From positions 4,183 through 68,182 of the forward strand of contig CAZYGI010000015.1 of NCBI GenBank assembly GCA_964647255.1: a DNA stretch of 64,000 nucleotides, given 5' to 3'. This document shows, piece after piece, positions 8,744 through 18,490 of the stretch (its first letter is position 1; the number at the start of each line of letters is the position of its first letter). Origin of the DNA: CAWJEL01 sp964647255 (GTDB lineage: Bacteria > Chloroflexota > Anaerolineae > CG2-30-64-16). The position numbers and the translations under genes were made by a program. The notes under the pieces are model-generated. The model was not told the DNA's origin, ran no database searches, and was given only the letters and a program-made list of their open reading frames with translations.

Positions 8744-8772
8744 TTTATACCGCATAAGCCGGCATCTGTCAA
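8744..8772 (-). promoter_or_regulatory. Promoter for the leader peptide and ABC pair
   Basis: TTGACA (8772-8767), 17-base spacer, TATAAA (8749-8744) on the minus strand: almost a perfect housekeeping promoter. Transcription should begin near 8737. Confidence 0.8.
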
Positions 8773-8806
8773 ATAGTAAGGGGCAAACTGCCGTAGGCGA
8801 GCCGAT

Positions 8807-8835
8807 TTGACACGCGGGCGCAAAGGCTGCATGAT
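8807..8835 (+). promoter_or_regulatory. Promoter for mltG-PBP
   Basis: TTGACA (8807-8812), 17-base spacer, CATGAT (8830-8835). It diverges from the ABC leader promoter, with 34 bp between the two -35 boxes. Confidence 0.55.
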
Positions 8836-8941
8836 GCGCACGTTGGTAGATACGTGCGAGTGGCCGTTCGGTCGCGAGACCGTTGAATCCGGCCGGTTCA
8901 ATCGCTGGAACGAGATCTGCTTGCCGTGCGTCAGGGGAACC

Positions 8942-10036
8942 ATGAAAAAACTGCCAATCTTTATCTGCGTGCTCTTGCTGGGGCTTGCGGTGGGCCTGTC
9001 CGCATGCAGCAGCGACAGCCTGCTGACCGCCTACCTGGCCGCCAATCGAGCCCGGCTCGACCAGCCTGCCGGCGATGATCCCCAGCTCCGCCAGTTTGTC
9101 ATCCAGCCCGGCCAGAGCGCGCGCGCCGTCGCCGAGAATCTGGCGAATGGCGGCCTGATCACGGATGCAAGGCTGTTCGAGGCGTATGTGCGCAGCCAGG
9201 GCATGGCAAACAGCATCCAGGCCGGCGCGTATCAGCTCAGCTCCAACATGACCATCCCCCAGATTGCTCAGGCGCTGCAGCTTGCGGTTGCCCCGGAGAT
9301 TGCGGTGCGGGTGGGTGAGGGCTGGCGGTTGGAGCAGACCGCCGACGCCTTGAGCCAGAACACGGCGCTGGATGGGGACGATTACCGCCGCCGCGCCTTG
9401 ACCGGCGATCTGGTCGGCCTGAATGTAAGCGCGTATGACTTCCTGGCGGCGCGGCCGGACGGCGCCAGCCTGGAGGGATACCTGTACCCTGACACCTATC
9501 GCTTGCCGAAGGAGGGCGCGACCGCGCTGGACCTGATCGGTCGGCAGCTAGACAAGTTCAACGAGTTGGTGATGCCGTTTTGGCGCGAGGCGCAGGCCAA
9601 ACGAACGACCACACTGTCGCTGCACGAGGTGCTGACCCTGGCCAGCATCGTCGAACGGGAGGCCGTGCGGGACGACGAGCGGCCGGTGATCGCAGGCGTC
9701 TACCTCAATCGCCTGGCGATCCCGATGAAACTCCAGGCCGATCCCACCGTGCAGTACGCGCTGGGTTATCAGCCCGACAAGCGTCAGTGGTGGAAGTCGC
9801 CGGTGAGCCTGGACGAGTACAGCCAGGTGGATAGTCCGTACAACACCTATCTGCATGATGGTCTGCCGCCCGGCCCCATCGCCGCACCGAGCCTGAAGAG
9901 CATCCTGGCCGTGCTGGCGCCGGCCCAGCACGACTATCTCTATTTCGTCGCCGAGCCCGGCGGGACGGGGCGGCACGCCTTTGCGCGCACCTATGAGGAG
10001 CATTTGAAGAATGTGGCGAAATACCAGGGGCAATAG
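8942..10036 (+). CDS. mltG: Endolytic transglycosylase MltG, lipoprotein-like
   Basis: MltG cuts nascent glycan strands in the periplasmic or outer face of the membrane and so sets where peptidoglycan synthesis ends. The 364-residue protein has a YceG-like domain with the catalytic glutamate in LASIVEREA (E238) followed by ADPTVQYALGY, DSPYNTYLHDGLPPGPIAAP and YLYFVAEPGGTGRHAF, all family landmarks. Unlike most MltG proteins, which have a membrane anchor helix, the N-terminus reads as a lipoprotein signal with a lipobox (LSAC, residues 19-22). The ATG at 8942 has AGGGG upstream. It overlaps the next gene, a class A PBP, by 26 bp, fitting a joint role. Confidence 0.92.
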   Translation: MKKLPIFICVLLLGLAVGLSACSSDSLLTAYLAANRARLDQPAGDDPQLRQFVIQPGQSARAVAENLANGGLITDARLFEAYVRSQGMANSIQAGAYQLSSNMTIPQIAQALQLAVAPEIAVRVGEGWRLEQTADALSQNTALDGDDYRRRALTGDLVGLNVSAYDFLAARPDGASLEGYLYPDTYRLPKEGATALDLIGRQLDKFNELVMPFWREAQAKRTTTLSLHEVLTLASIVEREAVRDDERPVIAGVYLNRLAIPMKLQADPTVQYALGYQPDKRQWWKSPVSLDEYSQVDSPYNTYLHDGLPPGPIAAPSLKSILAVLAPAQHDYLYFVAEPGGTGRHAFARTYEEHLKNVAKYQGQ

Positions 10037-12818
10037 GCGGCGCGGCCTGGCGCTCATGCTTGTCGGCCTGGCGCTGCTCGCCGGGTGCGTGCCGACAGGC
10101 GCCGTGCCGCTGGGGCCGCGGCCGGCGGCCGCGCCGCTGGATGCCGTTGAGGCGTACCTCCAGGCGTATCAGCCCGGCCCGCTGCCGCGCGTCTTCCAGA
10201 CCTCCCGCATCTATGATCGGCACGGTGCGCTGCTGGCCGAGCGCTGGTCGGAGGGACGGCGGACCTGGATTCCGCTCGGCCGCGTCTCCAAGCATCTGAT
10301 TGATGCGACCATCGCCACGGAAGACGCAACCTTCTACACCAACACCGGCGTTGATCCGGCGCGCGTCGCCGGCGCGGCGCTGAGCAATTCCGGCCAGGAC
10401 CAGATCGTATCGGGCGCCAGCACCATCACAATGCAGCTTGCCCGCAATCTCTTCATCGGCCCGGAGGAACGCTATCAGCAGAGCATGGACCGCAAGCTAT
10501 TCGAAGCCGGCCGGGCCCAGGAACTCACCTTGCTGTTCTCCAAAGACGAGATCCTGGAGATGTATCTCAACCTGCTGAACTACGGCCATCTGGCGTACGG
10601 CCCGGAGGCCGCGGCGCAGGTCTATTTCGGCAAACCGGCCGCCGACCTGTCGCTGGCTGAGGCGACTTTGTTGGCAGGCATCCCGCAGCAGCCCGCGAGC
10701 TTCGATCTCTACACCAGCTTTGGCGCGGCGAAGTCCCGCCAGCGGGTGGTGCTCGACATGATGGTGCGCCACGGGCTGCTCTCGCAAAGCGGCTCGGATG
10801 CTGTTTTTGCCGAACCCGTCAGGCTTAGCTCTGAACCGGACACGCCGGTCGTCCTGGCTCCGCATTTTGTCCAGTACGTCGCCAACACACTGGATGCCCG
10901 GCTGGGTGAGGGCGCGGTAAGTCGCGGCGGTTTCGCCATCACAACCACCCTCGATCTGGGAATGCAGAACCTGGCGCAGGGGATCGTAACGAAGAAGGTT
11001 GCCGAGCTTAAGTCCAGGCATGACCTAAACAACGCTGCGCTGGTGGCGCTGCGGCCCGTGAGCGGTGAAGTCCTGGCGATGGTGGGCAGCGCGGCGTTCA
11101 CCGACACGGTCATCAGCGGCCAGGTCAACGTCGCGACCAGCCTCCGCCAGCCGGGCAGCGCGCTCAAGCCGGTGCTCTACGCGGCTGCGCTGGACGCCAA
11201 CCTCATCAGCCCGGCCACGGTGCTGTGGGACGTGCCGGTGACGTACACGGTGAGCGCGGGCAACATCTACGCGCCGGTCAACTACGACGGCAAGTTCCAT
11301 GGTCCGGTCACGGTGCGCACTGCGCTGGCGAACAGCTACAACATCCCGGCCGTCAAGCTGCTGGACGCGTTCACGGTCGAGCGGATGCTTGGGGCGGCGG
11401 CCGCGTTCGGCATCCGCAGCCTGGATCGCGGGAAGGAATGGTACGGCCTGAGCCTGACGCTCGGCGGCGGCGAGATCACGCTGCTCGAGCTGGCCGCGGC
11501 GTACGCTGCCCTCGACAGCCGCGGCCAGCTAGTGCTGCCGGAGCCGGTCCTTGCGGTGACCGATGCCCTGGGCCGTCCCGTGGATGCCGCGCGGCCGGAA
11601 AAACCGGCCGAAGCGGCCCAGGCGGTGGGGCCGGCGGCCGCTTTTCAGATCACCGACATTTTGAGCGACAATGCGGCGCGCACTCCCATGTTCGGCGCGG
11701 CGAGTCCGCTGAAGCTCAGCCGGCCGGCCGCGGCCAAGACCGGCACCACGGACAACTTTCGGGACAACTGGACGGTCGGTTATACTCGCTATCTTGTGGC
11801 CGGCGTGTGGGCGGGCAACACCGACGGTCGTCCCATGAAGCAGATCAGCGGCGTCGCGGGCGCGGCGCCGATCTGGCATGACTTCATGGAGGCGGTGTTG
11901 GCGAACAAGGCGCTGCTGGCCGTGTTGGAGGCGCCGGGTGACCCCGCGATGTGGCAGTTTGCGGCACCGCCTGACGTCGAACAGCGCGCCGGTTGCCCGC
12001 CCGGGGTGCGGTGCCGGGAGGCCGGCGAGTTCTTCAGCCGGGCCTGGCTGGAGGCCGCGGGCGATGCGGGCCCGCTCGCCGACAGCGTGGTCCAGGCGCC
12101 CTCCGCGCCGGTCTATGCAGCATTGCCGGAGGGCGGGCGTTGGACGGCCTATTGCCGGACTGAGCCTGCCGCGGTGCGCCCGCTGCTCAAGCTCCCCGAC
12201 ACGCTTGGACTGCCCAGGCAGGCCAGCGTCCCGGCGAGCGGTCCTCAGGCGCTTTCGACCGCTGCCCTTCAGGCCATCGGCTGGAGCCTGCGCCATCCAA
12301 CCGCGGCCGATCTGGGGGCGTGCGACGCCCTGCCTGAGATCGTGCCCGCGGCGTTGGCGCTCGACCGCCAGCCCGGTGATGAGGCGCTGACGATTTCGAT
12401 AGACCTCGGCGCAGCGATGGATCCGAATGCGGGGCCGGTGCCGGGCGACACCACGCTGCCTGTGCAGGCCGTTGCGCCGACCGATTTCCGCTATGCGCTG
12501 GCGCAACCCGTGGCGCACAATGCCGAGTGCCCCGGCCACTACATCGTTGGCCGGGTGCTGAACCGGGACGGCGCGCCGGTGGGAGGCGTGCACATCGTGC
12601 TGGTGGATGAGTGGGGCAACCGGGCCGACGCCGTGAGCAAGAGCGGCGCGGCGGATTTCGGCAGTTACGACTTTCTGATCAATACGTTTGCGAACCGCTA
12701 TACGCTGACCGTGGTGGATGGCGGCGGCAATCCCATCAGCCCGCCGGTCGTCGTCGAGCATCTCCAGGGCGCCGGAGGCGATGCGCCGTGCCACACGGTG
12801 GTCTGGATCGGCGGCTGA
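10011..12818 (+). CDS. Class A penicillin-binding protein with C-terminal regulatory-like domain
   Basis: This 935-residue bifunctional enzyme polymerises and cross-links peptidoglycan. A hydrophobic N-terminus with LLAGC resembles a lipoprotein signal or anchor. The GT51 glycosyltransferase domain (about 60-250) shows EDATFY, GASTITMQLARNL and EDILEMYLN-like motifs (KDEILEMYLNLL). The transpeptidase domain has the serine in GSALKP (S383), SYN in ANSYNIPAVK, and KTGTT (K576). The C-terminal part (about 620-935) ends in a carboxypeptidase-regulatory-like beta-sandwich (YIVGRVLNRDGAPVGGVHI). GAGGAG precedes the ATG, which lies inside the end of mltG. PBP1a-like versus PBP1c-like assignment is not settled. 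Confidence 0.92.
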   Translation: MWRNTRGNRRRGLALMLVGLALLAGCVPTGAVPLGPRPAAAPLDAVEAYLQAYQPGPLPRVFQTSRIYDRHGALLAERWSEGRRTWIPLGRVSKHLIDATIATEDATFYTNTGVDPARVAGAALSNSGQDQIVSGASTITMQLARNLFIGPEERYQQSMDRKLFEAGRAQELTLLFSKDEILEMYLNLLNYGHLAYGPEAAAQVYFGKPAADLSLAEATLLAGIPQQPASFDLYTSFGAAKSRQRVVLDMMVRHGLLSQSGSDAVFAEPVRLSSEPDTPVVLAPHFVQYVANTLDARLGEGAVSRGGFAITTTLDLGMQNLAQGIVTKKVAELKSRHDLNNAALVALRPVSGEVLAMVGSAAFTDTVISGQVNVATSLRQPGSALKPVLYAAALDANLISPATVLWDVPVTYTVSAGNIYAPVNYDGKFHGPVTVRTALANSYNIPAVKLLDAFTVERMLGAAAAFGIRSLDRGKEWYGLSLTLGGGEITLLELAAAYAALDSRGQLVLPEPVLAVTDALGRPVDAARPEKPAEAAQAVGPAAAFQITDILSDNAARTPMFGAASPLKLSRPAAAKTGTTDNFRDNWTVGYTRYLVAGVWAGNTDGRPMKQISGVAGAAPIWHDFMEAVLANKALLAVLEAPGDPAMWQFAAPPDVEQRAGCPPGVRCREAGEFFSRAWLEAAGDAGPLADSVVQAPSAPVYAALPEGGRWTAYCRTEPAAVRPLLKLPDTLGLPRQASVPASGPQALSTAALQAIGWSLRHPTAADLGACDALPEIVPAALALDRQPGDEALTISIDLGAAMDPNAGPVPGDTTLPVQAVAPTDFRYALAQPVAHNAECPGHYIVGRVLNRDGAPVGGVHIVLVDEWGNRADAVSKSGAADFGSYDFLINTFANRYTLTVVDGGGNPISPPVVVEHLQGAGGDAPCHTVVWIGG

Positions 12819-12837
12819 TCCGCTGACCGGCCTTCCT

Positions 12838-12868
12838 TTGCGTTGCGGATGGAGTTGAGTATACTCAA
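12838..12868 (+). promoter_or_regulatory. Promoter with palindrome before the starch enzyme gene
   Basis: TTGCGT (12838-12843), 16-base spacer, TATACT (12860-12865). The -10 box lies inside a perfect 14-bp palindrome, TTGAGTATACTCAA (12855-12868), which could be an operator for a dimeric repressor. The -35 match is weak. Confidence 0.45.
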
Positions 12869-12913
12869 GGCGTTCTGATTGCCGTCTCTCGGTGCTTTCG
12901 TCTCAGGATCTAT

Positions 12914-13010
12914 CTATCCGAAGGCTCAGCAGAGGTGGCCCAGCGCGAAGCATTGCTGCTTGCGGGTGCTTTGCGGGGCGCCGCGCTGCCGGGTCTTCGG
13001 ATAGTTTTTT
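12914..13010 (+). terminator. Long structured hairpin with T-tract in a 5' leader
   Basis: A perfect 10-bp closing stem (CTATCCGAAG 12914-12923 with CTTCGGATAG 12995-13004) is followed directly by six T (13005-13010). Inside it is a second perfect stem (CAGCGCG 12941-12947 with CGCGCTG 12982-12988) and a small AAGCA/TGCTT hairpin. It can be the terminator of the PBP operon, but its size (91 nt) and position 26 bases before the next start codon also fit a regulatory leader. I do not recognise a known riboswitch class. Confidence 0.55.
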
Positions 13011-13036
13011 CCCGTTTCAATTCAGGAGTTTGTGCG

Positions 13037-13812
13037 ATGCGGATACCCCCACGGATTTGGCGCTTGGTTGTTGCGCTCTTGGCGCTCTTGTTGATAGTGG
13101 TCGCAGTCTGGTGGCAGGTCGGCCGCGCGCGACCGGTGAGCAAGCCCCGACCGGGTGAGACGTCCGTTTCTGGTGTGCAGGTGCGCGGCGAGCTGAACGC
13201 CTGGGGCGCCTGGCCGATGTCCGCCAGCGTGGGCGGCACCTTCATCCATGTCACCGGGCCGGTGACTGCGGCCAGCGACCCGACCAGCGAGTTCAAGTTC
13301 TTCCGCGGGCCGGATGCCTGGTACGGCACCGGCGCCGCGCTGGCGTTCGGGCAGATCGCCCCGGACTTCTCCGTATCCGCCGGCAACAGCAGCTTCGATC
13401 ATCTGTCGGGCAGCGTCTACGTCTTCAAGTGGGACGGCGACCGCCGCGGGGTGCTCTTCCGGTTCGGCGCCGCGCCGGCCGCGATCACCGGCGTGAGCCG
13501 CGCGCCCGCCAGCCCGGCAGCGGACAACCCGGTGGCGGTGACCGCTGAGATCACCGCGCCGACAGGGCAGGCGCTCTGGCTGCGCTACGCGGTAGACGGC
13601 GATTGGAACGCGTCCACGGTTGTCAAGATGGCCGGGAGCGGCACACGGTACACTGCCACGATCCCGCCGCAGCCGGTGGCCGCGGCGGTCAGCTACTACG
13701 TCTTCACCTCCGGCGACGTGCCCGCCATCGCGGCCGCGGACGCCGATCTGATGGCGATCGCCTACGACACGAACGGCGGTAGCAACTACAACTACACCGT
13801 TGCCGCCGTGTC
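13037..13812 (+). CDS. Secreted amylopullulanase, N-terminal part (to gap)
   Basis: ATG at 13037 with AGGAG upstream. Residues 7-27 form a signal peptide or anchor helix (IWRLVVALLALLLIVVAVWW). Residues about 45-155 form a beta-rich module with starch-binding character (VRGELNAWGAWPMSAS, EFKFFRGPDAWYG), and a second beta-sandwich follows (PAADNPVAVTAEITAP). The frame runs into the N run at 13813. The sequence after the gap is in a different frame relative to the 10 N, so the gap length is wrong; the two parts are most likely one gene. An SdrB-like or accessory protein on its own is less likely. Confidence 0.75.
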
Positions 13813-13822
13813 NNNNNNNNNN
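13813..13822. other. Assembly gap (10 N) next to a hairpin
   Basis: Ten N inside the starch enzyme gene. Directly after it is a perfect inverted repeat (GTCTGCGGCG 13823-13832, CGCCGCAGAC 13841-13850), which may be why reads failed here. Confidence 0.95.
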
Positions 13823-16800
13823 GTCTGCGGCGACGCCGGCCGCCGCAGACACCATCGCGGCCAGCGCCGCGCGGGCGATCTGGCTCGATGCCGACACCCT
13901 CGCCTGGGGCGGTGCGGCCGGCGCGAGCTACCGGCTGCTCTATGACCCCGACGGCGGCGTGACGGCCGAGGCGGAGGCGACGGCGTGCGCCTTCCCGGAT
14001 CCGGCCGGCCCGTGCTTCGTGACCTTGCAGGCCGACGGTACGGTGAGCGGATACCCCAAGAACCCTAACGCGACCGGCCTGGCGCGGCTGCGGATCGGCC
14101 TGGCCGCGGCGGATGTCAAAGTGCTGCTCCGCGGCGAAGTTGTGGTCGCCAGCTACGACGCCAGCGGACGGCGGCTCGACGCCACCCGTGTCCAGATCCA
14201 GAGCGTGCTGGACGACCTCTACGCCGCCGAAGCAGCCGCCGAAACGCTTGGCCCTGTCTACAGCTCAACCTCAGCCCTCACCTTGAGCGTCTGGGCGCCG
14301 ACGGCGAAAGCCGTCACCGTGCGGCGCTACGCTGCCTCGACCGGCCCGGAGGCGGGGAGCCACGCCATGACCCTCGACCCGGCGTCGGGCGTCTGGCGCG
14401 TGGAAGGGGACGCGAGCTGGGACCGTCAGTTCTACCTCCTTGACGTCGAGGTCTACGTGCCATCCCTGGATCAGGTGGTCCACAACCTGGTCACCGACCC
14501 GTACGCGATCAGCCTGTCCGCGGACACCGCGGACGCGGCTGACCCGCGCAGCCAGTTTGTCAACCTGGCCGACGCCGATCTGAAGCCTGCCGGCTGGGAC
14601 AGCTTTGCAAAGCCCGCGTTAGCCAATCCCGAAGACATCGTCATCTACGAGACGCACGTGCGCGATTTCAGCATCAATGATGCCACTGTGCCGGCGGCCC
14701 ACCGCGGCACGTTCCTGGCGTTCACCGACGCCGGTTCCGACGGCATGCAGCACCTGATCGCGCTGCAGAAAACCGGCCTGACCCACATTCACCTGCTGCC
14801 GGCTTTCGATATCGCCTCGGTGCCGGAGAGGAATGTACCGCGCACCGTCAGCCCCGCCCCGACCGGCTTCGCCCGAGACAGCGAGGAGCAGCAGGCGGCG
14901 GTGGACGCGGCCCGCGGCGCCGACGGCTTCAACTGGGGCTACGACCCGTACCACTACGGCGCGCCCGAGGGCAGCTACGCCACGAGCCCGGACGGCGTGG
15001 CGCGTGTGCGGGAGTTCCGGGCGATGGTCAAGGCGCTGAGCGATAACGGCTTACGCGTCGTCATGGACATGGTCTATAACCATACCGCGGCCAGCGGCCA
15101 GGGCGACAAATCGGTGCTGGACAAGGTGGTGCCGGGCTACTACTACCGTTATACGAAAGACGGCGCGCTCTACACCGATAGCTGCTGCGATGACACTGCG
15201 TCCGAATACGCGATGTTCGAGAAACTGATGATTGACACGCTGACGCGGTGGGCTGTGGATTACCGGGTGGACGGCTTCCGCTTCGACCTGATGAACTTCC
15301 ACACCCGGCAGAATATGCTCGACATAAAAGCGGCCCTGAGCGCGGTCAATCCGAGCATTTACCTGTACGGCGAAGGGTGGGATTTCGGCTCGGCGGTTGC
15401 CAAAGGGCTGACGACGTGCCCGGACTGCTACGCCAAACAGGCCAACATGACCGGTACGGGCATCGGCTCGTTCAACGACAAGATTCGCGACGCGGCGCAC
15501 GGCGGTTACAGCACCGACGACCTCGGCATCCGGAAGCAAGGCTTCATCAACGGCCTGAGCTACGATTGGAACGGCTACGAGTACGACAAGCGCTTCGAAA
15601 GCGACCTCAACACCGCCATGGACGTCCTGCGCTCCGGCCTGCGGGGCAGCGGGTCCGACTGGAACGGCCAGGGCCAGCCCTTCACCGACGACCCGCAGGA
15701 AAGCGTGCCCTACGTCGAGAAGCACGACAACGAGACGCTGTTCGACCAGAACGTCTTCAAGCTGCCGGCCGGCACGAGCATGGCCGACCGGGTGCGCGTC
15801 CAAAACCTGGGGACGAGCCTCATTGCGCTGGCGCAGGGCGTGCCCTTCTTCCAGGAGGGGCAGGACATCCTGCGCTCGAAATCGTTGGATCGCAACAGCT
15901 ATGATTCCGGCGATTGGTTCAACCGGCTGGATTGGAGCTACGATGACGGCGCCTACGCCAACAACTTCGGCGTTGGCCTGCCGCCGGCCTGGGACAACCG
16001 GTCGCGCTGGGACATCATGGCGCCGCTGCTGGCGAACCCGGCGCTGAACCCGTCCGCGGCCGATGCGCGTTTCGGCGCCGCGCAGATGCGGGAGATGCTG
16101 CGCATCCGCAAAAGCAGCCCGCTCTTCCGGCTGACCAGCGAGGCCGCGGTTAACGCCCGCGTCAGCTTCTACAACACGGCCAACGACCCTGCCGGGCTGC
16201 TCGTGATGAGCCTCTCGGACACGGTCGGCGCTGACCTGGATCCGAAGTACGCGCAGATCCTCGTCTTTTTCAACGCCAACAAGGTCCCGGCGCGCTACGC
16301 CATTCCTGGCGCCAACGGTTTCACCTTGCATCCGGTGCAGGCAGATGCAGTTGACGCCGATCCGGTGGTGCAAACCGCCCGTTTCGATGACCCAACCGAC
16401 ACCTTCACCATTCCGCCGCGCACCACCGCGGTCTTCGTCTCGGCGCAGTCTACGCAGCCGGCCAGCACGCTCGACTGGGTCGGGAGCATGTCTCCAGCCG
16501 CGGGAGTCGCCCACGAGGTCATGCAGGGCGCGGCCAGCGGCCCCTTTGAGGTGGCCGTCCAAGTCTACGAGCCGGGGCTGACCGAGCCTGCGGGCGCGGC
16601 GGCGGGCATCACCTGCGCGCTGCACTGGGGCGCGTACGGTTCGGCCTGGAACGACACGGCCATGACCTGGCGCGGCCAGCAGGGCAACAATGACGAGTAC
16701 ATCGCGACCCTGCCGCCCGCCGTGCTGAAGAGCCTCGCGCCCGGCACCTACGGCTTCACCGCCTACTGTCAGCGGCCGGGCGAGGCGCAGAAGTGGCAGG

Positions 16801-18413
16801 CGGGCGACAAGGGGGGCGACGGCCTGTTGACGGTGCTGCCCGCGGCCGACGCGTCTCCCGCGCCCGAGGGCGGCGTCTTCGTGCATCTGTTCGAGTGGCG
16901 CTGGGCCGACATCGAAAAAGAATGTACTTATCTGGCGCAGCGGGGGTACGCCGCGGTGCAGGTCTCACCGCCCGAAGAGCATATCCTGCCCACCGCCGAC
17001 ATGGGCGGCGTCGCGACCAACGATTTTCCCTGGTGGGTGCGCTACCAGCCGGTCTCGCACGATGTCAGCAAGCTCACCTCGCGCAGCGGCACGCTGGCCG
17101 AGTTCAAGCGCATGGTGCAGGCGTGCAACGCGGTGGGCGTCGGCATCTACGTGGACGCGGTGATCAACCACATGGCCGCAATGGAGGTGGGGACGCCCCC
17201 GCGCGGCACCGCAGGGACGCCGTACGCCACTGCGGCCGGCATACGGTTCTACGGGACGCAGTACGGGGCCGATGACTTCCACCCCGACTGCACGATCACC
17301 AACTACGGGGACCGGACCCAGGTGCAGACCTGCGCCCTTTCCGGGCTGCCCGATCTGAACACCGGGAAACCCCATGTGCAGGCCGAAATTCGGGGCTATC
17401 TGCAAGCGCTGCTTGACATCGGCGTCAAGGGCTTCCGGATTGACGGCGGCAAGCACATGGCAGCGCAGGACATCGCCGCGATCCTCAAGGGCTTGCGAGG
17501 CAACTTCTACGTGTTCCAGGAGACCATTGATCAAAGCAGCAGCGAGCCGGTGCGCGACTGGGAGTATACGCCGGAAGGCGATGTGACGGAGTTCTCTTAC
17601 ACCTACGCGCTGGGCGACGCGTTTGACGATGCATGCGGCGGCAGCCTGAGCGACCTGGAGACTCGGTTCTCCCAACCCGACATGCTGCCTTCCCGCTTCG
17701 CTCAGGTCTTCACCGACAACCATGACAACCAGCGTGGGCAGGGCGTCGGTTCAGCCTGTGTGGTGGATCACCGCGACGGACAGGTCCACGTCCTGGCGAA
17801 CATCTTTGCGTTGGCCTACCCCTACGGCTACCCGTCGGTGATGTCCAGCTACTATTGGCAGAGCAACCCTAACGACAACACGGGCGACGCCCTGGGGCCG
17901 CCCAGCAGCAGCGACGGCGGCGCGACCTGGGGCGTGGGCCGCGGGGCCGAGACGCGGCCGGTCTACGCGGCGGGCCAGGTCGCGGGCGACACACCGGCCA
18001 ACTGCTCGGCGACCTTCGAGCTGGGCAAATGGGCCTGCGAGCACCGCCGCACCGCCGTCGCCAACATGGTTGCGTTCCGCCGGGCGACCGCAGGCCAGGC
18101 GGTTAACCACTGGCAGAACATCGGCGGCGCGCCCTCCGACACCATCGCGTTCGGGCTGGGCAGCAAAGGCTTCGTCGCCATCAACCGGGCCGGGGACGCG
18201 GCGGCGGCGACCTACACGACCGCCATGCCCGACGGCGTCTACTGCGACGTGGTGCACTACGACTTCAACGCGGCGACGAGGCAGTGCGTGCTCCCCGGCA
18301 CAGCGGCGCCCGTACCGGCCGAGCACCTGATCACCGTTCGCGGCGGCCAGATCAAGGTGGCGCTGCCCGCGATGGATGCGTTCGCGGTCTACACGGATGC
18401 TGCGGTGAGGTGA
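13823..18413 (+). CDS. Secreted amylopullulanase: pullulanase plus alpha-amylase domains
   Basis: About 1530 residues remain after the gap. A CBM48-like module (SVWAPTAKAVTVRRY) precedes a pullulanase-type GH13 domain: VVMDMVYNHT, DGFRFDLMNF (nucleophile Asp near 15285), LYGEGWDFG (acid near 15370) and VEKHDNETLFD (near 15720). After a spacer with an Ig-like module comes a second complete GH13 domain like animal/Streptomyces alpha-amylase: VDAVINHM, GFRIDGGKHM (Asp near 17443), VFQETID and FTDNHDNQRGQG. The enzyme should cut alpha-1,6 branches with the first head and alpha-1,4 bonds with the second, outside the cell, turning starch or glycogen into short sugars. The start is lost in the gap; the stop is at 18413. 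Confidence 0.92.
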
Positions 18414-18429
18414 CGCTTGGGGATTTCTT

Positions 18430-18484
18430 AAGGGCGGNNNNNNNNNNGCACAAACTTTGGTCCCCCCCAACCCCGCCCTTTTGG
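18430..18484. terminator. Probable terminator between convergent genes, split by an assembly gap
   Basis: AAGGGCGG (18430-18437) and CCGCCCTT (18473-18480) form an 8-bp inverted repeat followed by TT. The loop contains the N run 18438-18447, so the structure is only partly known. It sits between the ends of two convergent genes. Confidence 0.5.
18438..18447. other. Assembly gap (10 N)
   Basis: Ten N between two convergent genes; no coding sequence seems to be lost. Confidence 0.95.
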
Positions 18485-18490
18485 TTGCGG

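Noticed and set aside
8807..8941. N-terminal extension of MltG
   Set aside because: The frame is open to 8807 but that region contains the promoter; the lipoprotein signal begins at 8942.
12914..13010. Small SRP RNA (4.5S) or 6S RNA
   Set aside because: The conserved SRP tetraloop and GGTCAGG/GGAAG-type motifs are missing, and the length is too short for 6S RNA.
15051..16886. 611-codon minus-strand frame opposite the pullulanase domain
   Set aside because: Shadow of a gene with all GH13 motifs on the other strand.
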